From Apis mellifera (Eukaryota; Arthropoda; Insecta; Hymenoptera; Apidae), in assembly GCF_003254395.2 (NCBI RefSeq), contig NC_037644.1, positions 6,319,001 to 6,383,000 on the forward strand: 64,000 nucleotides of DNA, in the 5' to 3' direction. Below are positions 1-13,643 of the stretch, piece by piece (position 1 is the stretch's first letter; each line of letters opens with the position of its first letter). Made by a program: the position numbers and the translations under genes. The notes below the pieces were generated by a model. That model did not search any database and was not told the DNA's origin. It saw only the letters and a list, made by a program, of their open reading frames with translations.

Positions 1-524
1 ATATCTTTTACTAGGAACATTAAGGATTTTAACATTCAGTTAGCAATTAAATAAAAATGTTAAATATAAATTAATTATTTAAATGATTAAATGTAAATTA
101 ATTATTTAAATGAATCCTTAAAAATAGTAAAAATTATAATTATAAACTTAAAAAACATAAAGATGATTTATAAATATTTTTATACAATTATCAAAAAATA
201 AATAACTAATGAATTATTATAAAATATGTCATTATTGAAATAAATGCAATTTCATTGAGTCATTTTTCATACAATAATTTTATTATTAATTCAATTTATG
301 ATGACTTTGGAAAAATCTTATATGATATAATAACATCAATCAATATAATGCTATATTATAAATTTTCGAAAAAATCATATATATACTTTTCTGATTTATT
401 TTATAATATAAAGTTTATATTTTATATTGTTCACTAACTTTTGAAAAATCTGAAATAGAATTGAATAAAGATACTGGTTGTACACTAGCTCGAAATTGGT
501 TTCTTGAATTTTCTTTCTTGACAG
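1..524. other. A+T-rich stretch, no gene seen
   Basis: Homopolymer-rich A+T sequence. The 60-codon open frame at 255-437 is rich in Ile, Tyr, Phe and Ser, as expected for chance frames at this base composition. The last 30 bases become pyrimidine-rich and end in ACAG, which serves as the possible splice acceptor of the next feature. Confidence 0.7.
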
Positions 525-652
525 AAATTCAACGTAAATGCGATTTTATCTATAGTTAGTCGAAATGATACTAAAAGAAATGGACCTAGAGGCAGAATCT
601 ATTCAATGGATCAGACCGTCGTTGGTGTCTTCAAGGCACAATCGATTGAAGG
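525..652 (+). CDS. Candidate internal exon A, product not recognised
   Basis: This 128-base segment is far richer in G+C than its surroundings. It is bounded upstream by a pyrimidine tract ending TTTCTTTCTTGACAG and downstream by a donor-like GG|GTAAAG. Only one of the three + frames is open right across it, the one starting at 525. It gives 42 codons plus two bases (phase 2 end) and reads KFNVNAILSIVSR near the start and GRIYSMDQTVVGVFKA near the end. The amino-acid mix is balanced, not the Ile/Asn/Lys/Phe mix of chance frames here. The phase fits the candidate exon at 3528. I do not recognise a family. It could instead be a conserved non-coding element or a non-coding RNA exon. Confidence 0.35.
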
Positions 653-753
653 GTAAAGCTTTCTTCTTTTTCCAATTTTAATTCAACTTTTTCTTTACTT
701 GCCTTGTGTTGAACAATCGATCACGATAGTTCGAAAAATATATATGTATATTC

Positions 754-758
<5 letters not shown>

Positions 759-812
<54 letters not shown>
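759..812. repeat. (GA)27 microsatellite
   Basis: Twenty-seven uninterrupted GA dinucleotides, about 100 bases downstream of candidate exon A. It is one of few simple repeats in the window that are not pure A+T, and a long perfect tract of this kind is likely to vary in length between individuals. Confidence 0.95.
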
Positions 813-815
<3 letters not shown>

Positions 816-850
816 ACAAATTTGTATTAGTCATTCTAATATCCTTCTTT

Positions 851-880
851 TCTATTTTATTCTATTTTATTCTATTTTAT
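851..880. repeat. Decamer tandem repeat, three copies
   Basis: TCTATTTTAT is repeated three times without change, then decays into TTTATTTC. It is a small minisatellite with a strongly pyrimidine-rich + strand. Confidence 0.85.
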
Positions 881-3527
881 TTTATTTCTCTTGTTATCTT
901 TATACTTTGAGTATTATCCAACAATAGTTTTAAAATCTAGTTTTATTATAGTTATAATTGATCAATTTTTATTCAATTAATAAGATAAGACTTTTTTATT
1001 ACAATTAATGAACAACATTGCATTCTATAATCAATGTAAATAAATAATTAAATTATGAGAAATAAACTATTTAATGAATATATATAAATAAGATACTTTT
1101 AGATAACAATTTTATTTTAACATTATAAATTAGTTTTCTTATATATCCACAATTATTCTTTATAGATCAATAATAAAAGGAAATATTAAATACATATCAA
1201 AATAAAAAAATATTAATAAAATTTAATAATAGAATATAATTAAAAGATTTATTTTTTTTTATTATTTAGTCTACGAAATATATTATAAATTATATTTTAA
1301 TTAAATATTTTGTTTTAAAATTAAGAATTATTATTTATATATTTTTTTAAACCATATAAATTTCTATTATTTAATAAATATCATATAAATAACATTTTCT
1401 TTATTTTACAATTATAAATCTATTCTAAAAATATCTTAATATAAGAACTAATTAAAGTTATATTTAATTTTAAATTCAATAATTCAAATGTTAATTCAAA
1501 TTAAAATAAGAAAAACAACAATAAAGAAGAATGTCAATATAAAAATGTTAATAAAAATATTATATAATATTTATATCTTTCAAGATTTTATACATTTATA
1601 AAATTTATTTATCGTTTAACTGTTCAATTTTAATGTAATTCTGAATATATAGAACATAGAATATATAGAACTTATTTTAAAAATAACGACTAAAATATAA
1701 GATAGAATCGAATAGTCTATCTTAATTATTAATCTTCACATAGTAGAGTCCACAAAATTATAAAAATGTCGCTTTTAATCCTATTTCCAGATTTATAAAA
1801 AATTAAGTATAATAACAATATGCACGTTTTAATATAATTAATAATATATAGAATGTTTCAAAATATGTGAACATAATTTCAAAAAAGAATTCAATCTGTT
1901 AAAATAAGAAAAGAGATAAGTGTATTTTATCAATATTTATTTGCCTTGTTTAAGCATAACTAACCTTCAATTACATCAATTGTTCACTTTGTTTCTTTTC
2001 AGATTAATCAAATATCTTGTTTTTAAATATTTTTTGATGAATTTATTTATTACTTGATCAGAATTAATGTTGCTCAAATTTACTAGCAATTTTAATACGT
2101 TTCAATACATTCAAAATACCTTAATTATTAGTGTAAAAATCTTCAATAAACAAACAAATAGTATAATTTAGTCAGATAACAATTTAAGTATTGAGAAATT
2201 GAAAGAAAGAAAATAAATTTCAATAAAATTGCAAATATAAAAATATACTTTTATTTCGAATTTTCTTATAAAAAATAAATTTTAATACAATATTTTATTT
2301 TAATAGAAATTAAATCTATTAATCTATTTAATCTATATTTATATATTATAATATATAAATATAATATTAATTATATATAAAGAAATGTATTTTAACATAA
2401 TAATCAAAACAATATAATTCAAAATAATTTTCTATATTTTCTATATATGATATAATAATAAAATTATTCTAATTTAAATTAATAAGAAAATAGAATTATA
2501 TATAAATATTATATATAAATATTATATATAATATGATTTATAATTTATAGTATAAATGAAATCATAGAGAATATATTTATATATGTCTCAAAAGATAAAA
2601 TAAAATTATAATACAAAATAAAAATAATATAGAATATAAAATAAAAATCAAGAATAATGAAATTATTAGAAATATCATTTGAGGAAATTTAATTTATAAT
2701 TTATTATATTTAATATATTTATAATTTATTATATTAATTATATTTAATAATTATATTTAATGTAATTAAATTAAATTAATTTAAATTAATTTATAATTTT
2801 TGTCAAATATATATAAATTTAACTAATTTTAATTAATTTTTAGATAGATACAATTAATACAATAAATTTTCAAATTTAATTTTTTAAAAACAGGACTTCA
2901 AATATACTTATTTTATATTTTAATATATTTTATATTTTTTTCACATGGAATAATTTTTTAGTAATTATTATCTAATCTTATTCAATTTTATTTGAAATAA
3001 TCTAAATACTTCAATAAATTTTAAATGTATTTTTAACGTATTTTATAATATATATTTTATAATTAAATTAATGTAATTTCGTTATTATTGATTTTTATTT
3101 TATTTTAGTCTTGATCTCATTATGAACAAGTCGCCCTATACACATATATTTTTTTTCTAAATTATTCTGATTTTATCAGTGAATATGAGTAAAAAATTGA
3201 TTTCTATTAAAAAAAAATACATTATCTAAAAATAATTAAATATATTCTCTAATTATATAAAAAATTATATAAATAATTATTTAAAAATAATTATATATAC
3301 AATTTGTATATATGAGTATATTGTATATATAAAAATTTGTATATAATTATATATACAAATCTTTCTCTATTAAACTTTCTCAAATTTAGAAATAAGATCT
3401 GATACAAAAATGTACGAGTGGAAAAAAAAACTTCTTCAAATAAAAGATATGTTAAAACAATTTGTCTATAGACTGCAGATGTTAAAGAAAAATATATTTT
3501 CTTGTAGAGATTTTTGTCAGTTTTCAG

Positions 3528-3600
3528 AGAGAAAAAGAAGCGACTGACGTTGTGTGTTTTCGACATTCTAATGCGATACGTGAATCGATGTTCCATCAGC
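3528..3600 (+). CDS. Candidate internal exon C, product not recognised
   Basis: A G+C-richer island follows a good acceptor-like tract (TTTTTGTCAGTTTTCAG). If exon A (phase 2 end) is joined here, the frame reads EKKKRLTLCVFDILMRYVN and ends at ATCAGC|GTAAAG, the same donor hexamer as exon A. That leaves phase 0, which matches the candidate exon at 5184. An alternative frame starting at 3528 stays open longer, to CTGAAG at 3653 followed by GTTTAT, and reads REKEATDVVCFRHSNAIRES near its start. The minus strand is also open here, so strand and frame are not settled. No protein family is recognised. Confidence 0.28.
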
Positions 3601-5183
3601 GTAAAGTGGAAAGAAAGGTACCCAAATGGTCTGCTTTGAAACCGATTCTGAAGGTTTATTCTTCTCTTTTCTAACTGTTTCTTTTTGTATCTTTACAAGT
3701 GATTCGACTTTTATTGTTTCGAGTATGAAACAAATACGTTTTTCGACATATTTTTAAACAATTATTAAAACTTCTGCAAAAACATCTTACATTGTTTACT
3801 TTACAAATAACGATATTGCTGATTGAATGAACTTGCTGAAAATATTGAAGCATAATATGAAATATATTGAATTGATTCATATTTCAATTTCATATTTTAA
3901 TTTGTTTCTTCCATTCATATCCATTCATATCTTATTTGCTTATTCAATTTAAATCTTTCTTTTATTATTAAATCAAATATTATATTTTTTATGAGTTTAA
4001 AATTTTGTTCATACAAATATTTTGTTCACATATTTTGTTAAATTTTATATCGTTTTATATTTTATTTAATCAATTAATAAGTATTATTAATATTGTAAAT
4101 TTTTATGAAAACATTTCTATAAATTAAAATTTTTCATATATATATATTATATATGTATATTAATATATATATTATATATCTTATATGAATAACATAAATG
4201 TAGAATATTAGTAATGTTTAAAAGGAAGATATGATTTTTAAAATAAAATAAATAATATTATATATATAATAAAAAATTAAAAATTATAATGTTATTTTTG
4301 TTTTATGGTTATGATAATTGAAAATCGATAATATACATATACACATATTGATATAACTATTTTTCTTCAAAATGAATGAATATAAAAATTCAAGAAATGA
4401 AGATCAAAATTATAAATTGTAAGATCAAAATGTAAATTATAGAAAAAAAAATATTGGAGATATAATCTGAAAAATGTATTCTATTCATAAATCATAAAAA
4501 TCTTTAATCAATTACTATAATTAAATTGCAATAATTTTTAAAAATAAATATATTTATCATATAATTTTATATGATAATTTTATAATTTTATACATTTATT
4601 GAATAATTAAACATATTTTAGTTATATAAAAATCTAGAATTTAATTATTACTAATTTTATCGAATTTTACTAATTTAAAAAAAATCATTTTTACTTTTAA
4701 AAATTTATTATCATCTGAATAATTCTTTTTTTTATCTTTTATATTTTATATTTAACACAAACTATATTTTATTTCTTAAAGTTCATGCTCCATTCAAAAT
4801 TTTTCATGACGATTCAAATATGAAATTTAAAGTAAATTATAATAAAATTTATGATATTTTATTTGTTTTAAAATATAACAAAGTAAATTTATATAATATG
4901 CAATTTATATACAGAAATAATTACCTCCCTTTTATTTTAAATTTCAGCAGAATAAAGAATATTAAAGAAAAAATTTAATTGAATAATCATCTCTATAAAA
5001 ACGACAAATATATAAAAGAATATAATAATAAATTCTACTTCATAAATGCAATTGTCTAGAGTAATAAGATTCATTTGATAATTTCTTTGTTTCTACAATC
5101 TATTCGTTTTTCGCACAATCATTTCGTTATTTGTTAGTAAATTAGATAATATACGCAATGTCTACGATTAAATCATGAATCAG
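3601..5183. other. A+T-rich spacer or intron
   Basis: The first 50 bases are the tail of the G+C-richer island described at 3528. The rest is A+T-rich with short TA runs near 4137-4180 and no protein-like frame. The minus-strand frame of 69 codons at 3671-3880 has no start context or recognisable motif. Confidence 0.55.
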
Positions 5184-5311
5184 CTAATATTGTCATACCC
5201 GGCATTCGCCGGTAATTTAACGATTCGAGCCCAACGTTCCGCTGCTATGCGATATTCGTTCCTGGCAAATGGCCAGCCAACGTCGACCATGAAGCAAATG
5301 GCCCTGCGAAG
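5184..5311 (+). CDS. Candidate exon B, product not recognised
   Basis: This is the most G+C-rich segment of the first 12 kb. It ends in the consensus-like donor CTGCGAAG|GTAAGT. The frame starting at 5184 is open for 42 codons plus two bases and includes LSYPAFAGNLTIRAQRSAAM and MRYSFLANGQPTSTMKQMAL. The upstream CAG at 5181-5183 could be an acceptor, but the pyrimidine tract is weak. Alternatively ATG at 5175 could be a start codon, with an in-frame TAA six bases upstream. The minus strand also has a 45-codon frame here, so orientation rests mainly on the donor. I recognise no family, and a conserved regulatory element is possible. Confidence 0.35.
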
Positions 5312-8300
5312 GTAAGTTCACGTGCCATTCTGGACGGATATCAGGGTGCATGTAGTCATGAGCGGAATATATGGCATGCTCTAAGGAATCCGATTGTATC
5401 GATACTATCGATGTCGTTTATTTCCTTCTCTCCTATTTCGCAAAAACTATTATTTATGGACTTTATTGGAAAACGAATTCAACTTTTAACGCTGTTTCTT
5501 ATTATCCTTCGATATAATTTACAAACTGAATTTTCCTAAACCAAGCATATTTATTTTTGGCTTTTATTTTCTTCATATTTCATTATTTTTCCTTTATAAT
5601 ATTATATGATGAATAAATAGGTGATTAGAAAGTTCGAAATGATTTTTTTGTAAAAAAAAAAAACTATCAAATGTATAATATCACGTATGATGATTTTTTA
5701 AAAAAAGTTCAATTGGAAAGTTATTTCTATGTAGATATGTAATTGAATAAAGAATCAAATATTTATTTTAATTTATTTCATCAATTTATAATGCACAAAA
5801 AATGATTTTGAAATGTAAATTTTTATAATAATTAAATTTAAAAACAATTGCATAAATTTAAAGAATAAACATACAAAATATTTTTTTAATTATATTTAAA
5901 TTTAATTTGTATTTACTAAGATATGCTGAATAAAATGAATCAGAATAAAATGATAATATTATAATAATAAGCGATAATAAGCGAAAATAAACGTAATTTT
6001 TTTAGTTTTCATACAAAAAAATTTAATATTTCATTTTACATTTTTTTCAATTATTTTAGTACAAATTTATTTTTAGTACGAATTTAAAAATTAGAGAAAA
6101 GTTATTTAATATTGATTAGCTTATAATATCAACCAATGCTATTTTTTATTTCTATTTATTTTTTTCTTTTATATAATAAATTTATTTTTTTATCATAATA
6201 AAATATAATAAAATATAATATAACTTAATAAAACACAATAGTGATTTGTTATTAAAAAAAATATTAATATCTAATGAAAAAATAAAAATCAATATTGATC
6301 ACTTCTATAAACTGCTCAATAAAAGAACTAAATGATTGTTTAGAATTATGATTATTAATATTCTTATAGATTATATATATATATATATATATATAATTAA
6401 TAATTTAATAATTAATATATATCGATAATAAATGTAAATAATTAGAATTCTACTTTTTCTTATTTTTATTATATTATTATAGAATTACTAAAAATATTGT
6501 TAATGAATATATATAAATTAATAATATTTTATTGATATATAAAAAATTTTTAATATTTTTAAAAATATCTTTAATAATAGTATATAAGAATATAAGATAA
6601 ATAAAAAATATAAAACTAAATAATAAATAAAATATAAAACTTTTTTATTTAATATTACAACTTATTGCAGATAATATTTTTTATGCGTCTTAAAAATTAT
6701 TTTGAATAATAAAGATAATATAGAATAATAAAATAAAACTTCACTAACTAATTTTTAACATCTTAATAATATTATCGATGTCAATAAGATATCAATTGAT
6801 GTAATATATTAGTAATCGATAGTTGCAATTATCCTTTAATTTGTGAATAAAGTTATTTTATTTCTTAGATAAATTTTGAATGTAAAATGATATTATTACT
6901 TTAATATTCATAATTTTGATATGTCAAGATTTTATAAATTTATTATAAAATGTATATATTTAATTTAATTATTAATTTAATTATTTAAAGCAATAAATTC
7001 TTAAAAAAAGAATTTGCAATATAATTCATTACTTAATATATTACTAACTATATTATAATATATATATTAAAGATTGATTTATATTGATATATTTATGATT
7101 ATATTGATAGATAATTGTTTGTAGACAATACTTGTGTAAATATATATGCAAATAATTAATAGATAATAGAACATAAAAAATTCCTAGTAATAGAACATAA
7201 TATAAAATTCATTCTTAGTAATTCATGGATGGTTTTCTATTCCATTTGGAAGAAAAGATTCAATAAATAAAGTTTGAAAGAATATGATAATGAACAACTA
7301 TACATAAATGTAAAATGCTATCTAATTCATAAAAACAAAATTATTAAAAATTAATTCAAAAATTAACTTTATTTTTGTAACATCGTCGAGTTTAAAATAA
7401 AAAATTAAACATAATAATTATGAAATAAAGGATGATTAAAGAAATATATTTCATTCCAATAATAACTGCAATGAATATAAATTCAAAAACGAAAACTTTA
7501 ATTTTGTCACGATTTTTAATATTATGAATGAAATGAAAATAAAAAAATTTGAAATTATTAATATTGATTTTAAAAAATATCTAAATTTTAATTTATACTT
7601 TCACATCTATATTTACAAAATAAATAAAGTAAATATTTATTTTATTATTTTTTAATAATATTGAAATAATCATCTATCATAGTAAAGCGGATCATTCAGA
7701 AAATTATTTTGTAGACATAATAATACTATTACTGTTTATCAGTTTACTTGAGAAAAAAATTTTTTATAGCATAGTATGTTATAATAAAAAAAGAAATTGT
7801 ATACATGTGGTTCAAAATTTTAATTATAATAATTAATTACAACTTAATATATGAAGTCTTTAGTATGAGTAAATATTTAAATGATAATAGTAAAATTATT
7901 TTATTATTTTTTAATGTAAGAAAATTATATAAGAAAATACAATTTTCATACTATGTTATAACACGTTATCAGTAATTGCATTTACAATTTAATTTCAAAG
8001 ATTGTCTGAATTAATCTTTGAAAAATATTATTTTTTAATAAAAGCTATCGATAATTTCTCTTTCATTCGAAATATTTAAATCAAAAATATTATATATTAT
8101 ATATTATATATAAAAATATATATAATTTATACATATTTATAATATTATATTATATATTATATATTTTTTAATTATATACTTATTCTTCTATAGTTTCTTT
8201 TATAATCGGAAGAATTTGAAAAATTCATTATAATTATATTTCTAAAAATAATATTTATAAAAATAAAATGAAAATTAAAAAATAAAATTTTCTTTCACAC

Positions 8301-9815
8301 ATAATTATATTTTTTTCTTTTTAAAAAGCGCAAATTTTCTTTTCTTTTATTATATCTATATTTTTTTTTATTGATATCAAGTATTGAAATGAAGGGGAAA
8401 AAGATATATTAATATATTAATAATAAAAAATATTAATAATGAAGAGGAAAAAGTAAATTTGAATTTTGGAAGGATATTTATATAATGTAACATCATACTA
8501 TAGTTGGAAATAATATAAAGGAAATAAATTAACCAGGAAGACATAGATTCAATTGACATTCTACATTGAGAATAGTAGAGAGGAACAAACTATTTAATTA
8601 AGAAAACATAAGTTTAGTTGATAATCTCCAGCACAGTTGTAAAAGGAGGATTGCTAAATACAATGCCAGATTAGATCCCGAAAATAACAAAGGAGAAAAA
8701 AAATTAATTTCATTCATATTACAGAAAAAGATCCTACATATATAAAATTTGATTATATATTAGATTATATTTTAAATAAAGTAAGAAAAATAGAAGGACA
8801 TTAATTAATGAAAATAGAATTAATTATATTAATAATCGTTTAATAAAAATTAATGAAAATAGAAAAAAATTAAAAACTAGGGAAAAAATTGGAAAGAATT
8901 CTAAATATAAAAAAAATTAATTAATAGAAAAAGAATAAATTGAGATGTCATAGATTCAATTGATAGTTTTTAATTAATTTATTTATTTTTAATTATTATT
9001 ATTATTACTATTTCTAGAATATAAATCTAATTCGTTTAGATTCCTCTTCAATCTTTAATTTATCGTTTATCTTCTATCTTTAACAAGAGTTTGATATATA
9101 TATCTATACAAAAGTCTATATACTATACAAATCTCTCCGACAGCGAAGAGATTTTGATATAGCTAGAAAACTATTAATTGAAAACTATTAAGTTTTCCAT
9201 TATTTAATTAGTTTCTATTTCTTTTAATCTATTTTCAAAATATAGTTTAACATCAAACTTTTCGCATAGAATTTTTCTGACAGTTTTGGATATGAATCTA
9301 TACTTTTATATCACATTTTACGTAGAAAGTAACAAAGAGAGAACATACTAACAAAATTTTGATGAAATTCGATTTTATATCCTATATGGTATTACGAAAT
9401 AGTAGATAGCCGTTGTCAAATTTTGTGTTTCTTTCTATTATTCTTAGTGATAAATTTAATATCAGATTTTATATATATATAAAACCAATCGTCAATTTAT
9501 CAATAATTGATATCGTTCTGATATTATTAATGATTACCGCAGCAATATATTTATAAAATAAAAATAAAATAAAAAATGAAAAATTCAATTTCATAGATAA
9601 ACAATTACTTTCAAATTTTAACAATATCTGATTTAGATATATGACATAATTCAATATCTTTATCTGATTGTTGATATTTTCACAAATATAAATTAAGTTT
9701 AATTATTCTATCACTAAACTTATGTACTGAATATAATTTAATATAATTTCTTTATTTAAAGTTATTTATTCATTAAATTGCCAAATTTTTTAAAGTTATA
9801 TATACAATATTATAT

Positions 9816-9821
<6 letters not shown>
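5312..9821. other. A+T desert
   Basis: The first 110 bases keep some G+C richness as the tail of the candidate exon island; after that it is A+T-rich throughout. It holds a short (TA)n at 6372-6395 and alternating TATATTA runs at 8090-8165. A purine-biased stretch at about 8580-8950 contains a 47-codon frame (8602-8742) without recognisable motifs. Nothing here can be supported as a gene. Confidence 0.65.

Positions 9822-9880
<59 letters not shown>
9822..9880. repeat. (TA)n microsatellite
   Basis: About 58 bases of uninterrupted alternating TA, self-complementary and therefore able to form a cruciform. A second, shorter (TA)n lies at 10082-10118. Confidence 0.95.
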
Positions 9881-9884
<4 letters not shown>

Positions 9885-10076
9885 GACAATTTCGTATTAA
9901 TTTTTTACTGCATTTCTATTTTATATCTAATATCTTATTAAATTACTAAATTATATTATTTACTTGATAGTATAATATAAATGTATTAGCAATAAAAAAA
10001 ATAATTACTTTTGCTATATATATAAGTAACAAAAATTAGAATGAAATGATAAATAAAATAATATAGCAAAAATAAT

Positions 10077-10081
<5 letters not shown>

Positions 10082-10118
<37 letters not shown>
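10082..10118. repeat. (TA)n microsatellite
   Basis: About 37 bases of perfect alternating TA inside A+T-rich sequence. Confidence 0.93.
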
Positions 10119-10124
<6 letters not shown>

Positions 10125-12149
10125 TAAATTAAAATAATACGTAAATAATATATTTATATAATAATATATATAATAAAAATAATTTATATTTATTATTTTT
10201 TATTATTTTTATTATTATATTATTATATTTATTATTTTTTTTATTTATTTAATTAATAATTACTAATTATGGAGTATATTTCAAAATTTATAGAATAATT
10301 TTTATATTAAAGAAAATTATTTTTTTGTTTATTAGTTAGAAAACCAAAATTAGTTTTAAAATTCATAAATTTCAGTTTTAATATAAACTTAACTTCTATT
10401 TTACAGAAAATATTTGGGAGTTGGTATGAAAAATTAGTAATTTTAATATTATATTTAATAATAAAAATTAAATATAATTAGTTATAAATAATTATAATAA
10501 AAATGATAATACTTTAGTTATTATTATTTGAAAAAAATACAATATTTAATTTTTATACATATGTATAATTTTTAAAATAATTTATTGTTAATTTAATATA
10601 TATTTCATCATAATGAAATTTTGTTAATATTTATAATATTTTTTCTCGTTACTTATGTTTTAAATTTTTATTAAGATCCTTCTATTAATAATTTATATTT
10701 TATTTTTATAATAGAATAATGTAGCAAATCTATGTAAATAAATTTCATAAAAATTCAATAATGTGAATTAAGAAATTATAGCTTTATATTCTGAATAAAT
10801 AAATAATTTTTTTCTATACAAATGACATTTTATTAAAAAATATGAGTATTGTATTTATATAAAATTATTATTTTGCGAAAATTAATTTTTCTTCCTTGAA
10901 TTGATATTTATTAATTTTTATTAATTTTTATACTTTTTTCAGACTTTTCACATTTTATTTTTAGTTTTATATATTTTGCTAGTTAATTAAAGATACACAC
11001 AATATAAAAATTTTATTTTTTATTTTACTCATAACGAGTATTAATACATTACTTTTGCAAAGAACTGATAATATATTTGCTAATGCTTCCTTAGCTATTA
11101 ATTATAGCTTTTTGTTGTGTTCCAATACTTAAAAGTGATGATGAAACTAATTTGAAATTTATTTATAGTTAATATATGTATATGTAAAATGTATAATTGC
11201 AATATAGACCATATGATCATAATAATATCTATTTATGTGCATAATAATTGTATTTGTAGATTAGTTTATTTATAAACACAAATAGAATATAGGAAGTATA
11301 AAAGACAAAATAATATACGTTTTTTTTATACTCAACAAATATAAAAATAGAAGACATAGTTTAATATAATTTAATTTAATAATAAATATTATTATATATA
11401 TTTATTATAGATTATAGTAGAAATGAAATTAAACTTAATTATTTTTTTGTATAATTTATGTATATATATTAAAAAAAAAGTTATAAAAGTAATATTCATA
11501 ATTTAATAAATTATATATTATAAATCAAAGATACAGATTCATTATAAAATTATAATAAATTCATTATAAATATATATGTAATATAAATATTTTATAAATT
11601 TGCATTTAATATATATAATAATAATAAAATAATTTAAAACTGATTAATTCATTTCTAAAATCTCATTTATTTTATTATCAATTCTTTTTAATTATTTTAT
11701 TATTATACAAACAAATTTATTAATATTTTTTAAAATTTGAATTGAAATTTATTATAATTTAGATAATTTTTATATAACTTGTAAAATTTTAATAAATTTA
11801 TTGAATAATATTAGTTCTCTTCTACGAAAGCTCAAAATATCCTTTAAATAATTTAAAATCCATTTTATCTCTTTTCTTTGCATATTTGCATTAGATACAT
11901 ATATTTGAAATATTTTAAGAAATAAAATAGATTGAGATTAGAAAACCAATATCAAATATATTGATTAATTTTTTAAATATGGATTTATCAATTATTTATT
12001 GATCTATAATACATTTGATATGAAAATTATTGATTTCCTAAAAAGTATAACAAGTTTTTAAAAATTATTAATATGTATATGCATTATATATATTTTTAAT
12101 AATATATTAAAATCAAATACAATGAATTAGATTAGTAGATACTAATCTT
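10119..12149. other. A+T desert
   Basis: A+T-rich sequence dominated by poly-A and poly-T runs and ATTATT motifs. I see no coding signal or structured repeat. Confidence 0.7.
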
Positions 12150-12420
12150 TCGAATGGGATCAGTGCCAAATTAACTATACGGACAATCGAAGCACGAGAT
12201 TAAAACATGCCAAGTACAAATCAGCAGTACTTTAGTGAAATGAAATTGGCCAGATTGCCGGAACGATCTCTGTGAACATTGACTAGTTAAAACCTTGATA
12301 AACTACGCTCGATATTTTAAATTCGACTGCGCGTGTTCAATCTCATTTGCAAAAATTTCCATGTTAGTCAAGCAAGGAAAAACTGCACCAATAATTTTAA
12401 AAGTACATAATTCGAAATTA
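12150..12420. other. G+C-richer island of unknown nature
   Basis: About 250 bases with clearly more C and G than the neighbours, including CCGGAACGATC and GACTGCGCGTG. The open frames inside are short: 22 codons from ATG 12207 to TGA, and a 28-codon frame ending at TAG 12235. If the donor of candidate exon B were joined after the CAG at 12160-12162, the frame would close after 13 codons. It could be a terminal exon, regulatory sequence or an old repeat; nothing decides between these. Confidence 0.35.
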
Positions 12421-13004
12421 ATTTAATATATCTATTTTATTTTATTCAAAGCAATAAAGTTTTTATATTATTAAAAGAATTTAATTTCCTTTATTAAAAA
12501 GTTATAAAAAGTTATAATAATGATTTAAAAAACTTGATGAAAAAAACTCAATTGCAAATTACATTAAAAGATATTTTATATCTTAATAATCTAATACGAT
12601 GCTTAATTATAATGCATGTACAATATATAATAAATTGAAATATATAGGAAATATTATAAATGTATAAATAATGACGATATAAGTTTTATTGAAATCAGTG
12701 ATTTGGACTACTGTACAATAATTATATTTTTGTTTAATATAATCACTTTATTAACAAGTATCTTTCAATAAATTGTTTTTCAATTTTATTAATTGAACCA
12801 AAATATATATATATATATTATTTTTGTAAGATTGGATTTTCTCAAAGTGATAAAATAAAAAATTCTTTAAAAAAAAGTATTCAAATATACTCTTTTGAAA
12901 AAAAAAATCTATTCTGTATCTCAATTAAATGAAAATCTATTTTTTTATTATTTTTCTGAATTTTATATTACGTACAAATTTTGTAAAAAATTTTATATTT
13001 GGAC

Positions 13005-13006
13005 AA

Positions 13007-13061
<55 letters not shown>

Positions 13062-13083
13062 ATATATATATATATATATATAT
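13005..13083. repeat. Compound microsatellite (AATA)n then (TA)n
   Basis: Roughly 58 bases of perfect AATA tetranucleotide repeats run directly into about 20 bases of TA. The 67-codon minus frame that covers it, with its repeated Leu-Phe-Ile-Tyr, is a by-product of the repeat. Confidence 0.95.
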
Positions 13084-13611
13084 TACAGCAGTTACATATC
13101 GTTCATTTATTGCAACAATAATAAACATAAATTTACACATATAATTTTAAATATTTTTAGTCGCTCTGTTTAAGATCTTGATATAAAAATATTAAATTGA
13201 AGTATGCAATTTAAATATATAAGATTGATATATATTATCAATAACTGTAAAAATCATCTTTTTTATGAATAAATCAAAAACTATAAATTTTAAGATTTTT
13301 TATTATAGCAGTAAATTAATTATATCCATTTTAAATGTTTATATGTAATAATTTTTATATCTATTTTATTGGAAATAAGAAAAAGTGTTTTAAATAAAAA
13401 TACATTTATTATATGGTATTAAAAAGGATATGATAATTATTTGTTTTTGAATTAATATTACAGAGTCCTATGAAGATTGTTTAGATTTTTAAATATTTAT
13501 GTTTTTTATTGCATATTCTTGTAATTGAGACATATTATTTATTAACATTTTCCGATAGACATGAAGAAATTATTCAATCACACTTATGTTGTAATGGCTT
13601 CAAAAAGAATC

Positions 13612-13616
<5 letters not shown>

Positions 13617-13643
<27 letters not shown>
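13617..13643. repeat. (TA)n microsatellite
   Basis: Perfect alternating TA of about 27 bases. Confidence 0.9.

Larger units (their letters stand above)
653..3527. other. A+T-rich spacer or intron with microsatellites
   Basis: Apart from the (GA)n and decamer repeats listed separately, this is unstructured A+T sequence with no open frame of protein-like composition. If the flanking candidate exons are real it would be an intron. Its last 40 bases include the CAG-ending pyrimidine run TTTTTGTCAGTTTTCAG, which would be the acceptor. Confidence 0.6.

Noticed and set aside
255..437. 60-codon + frame
   Set aside because: Composition is the local A+T bias (Ile, Tyr, Phe, Ser), with no motif and no start context.
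5619..5720. GGTGATTAGAAAGTTCGAAA, which resembles a transposon end
   Set aside because: No matching inverted end or flanking duplication could be found nearby.
8602..8742. 47-codon + frame in purine-rich sequence (AKYNARLDPENNKGEKK)
   Set aside because: Balanced composition, but it has no start, splice signal or family match.
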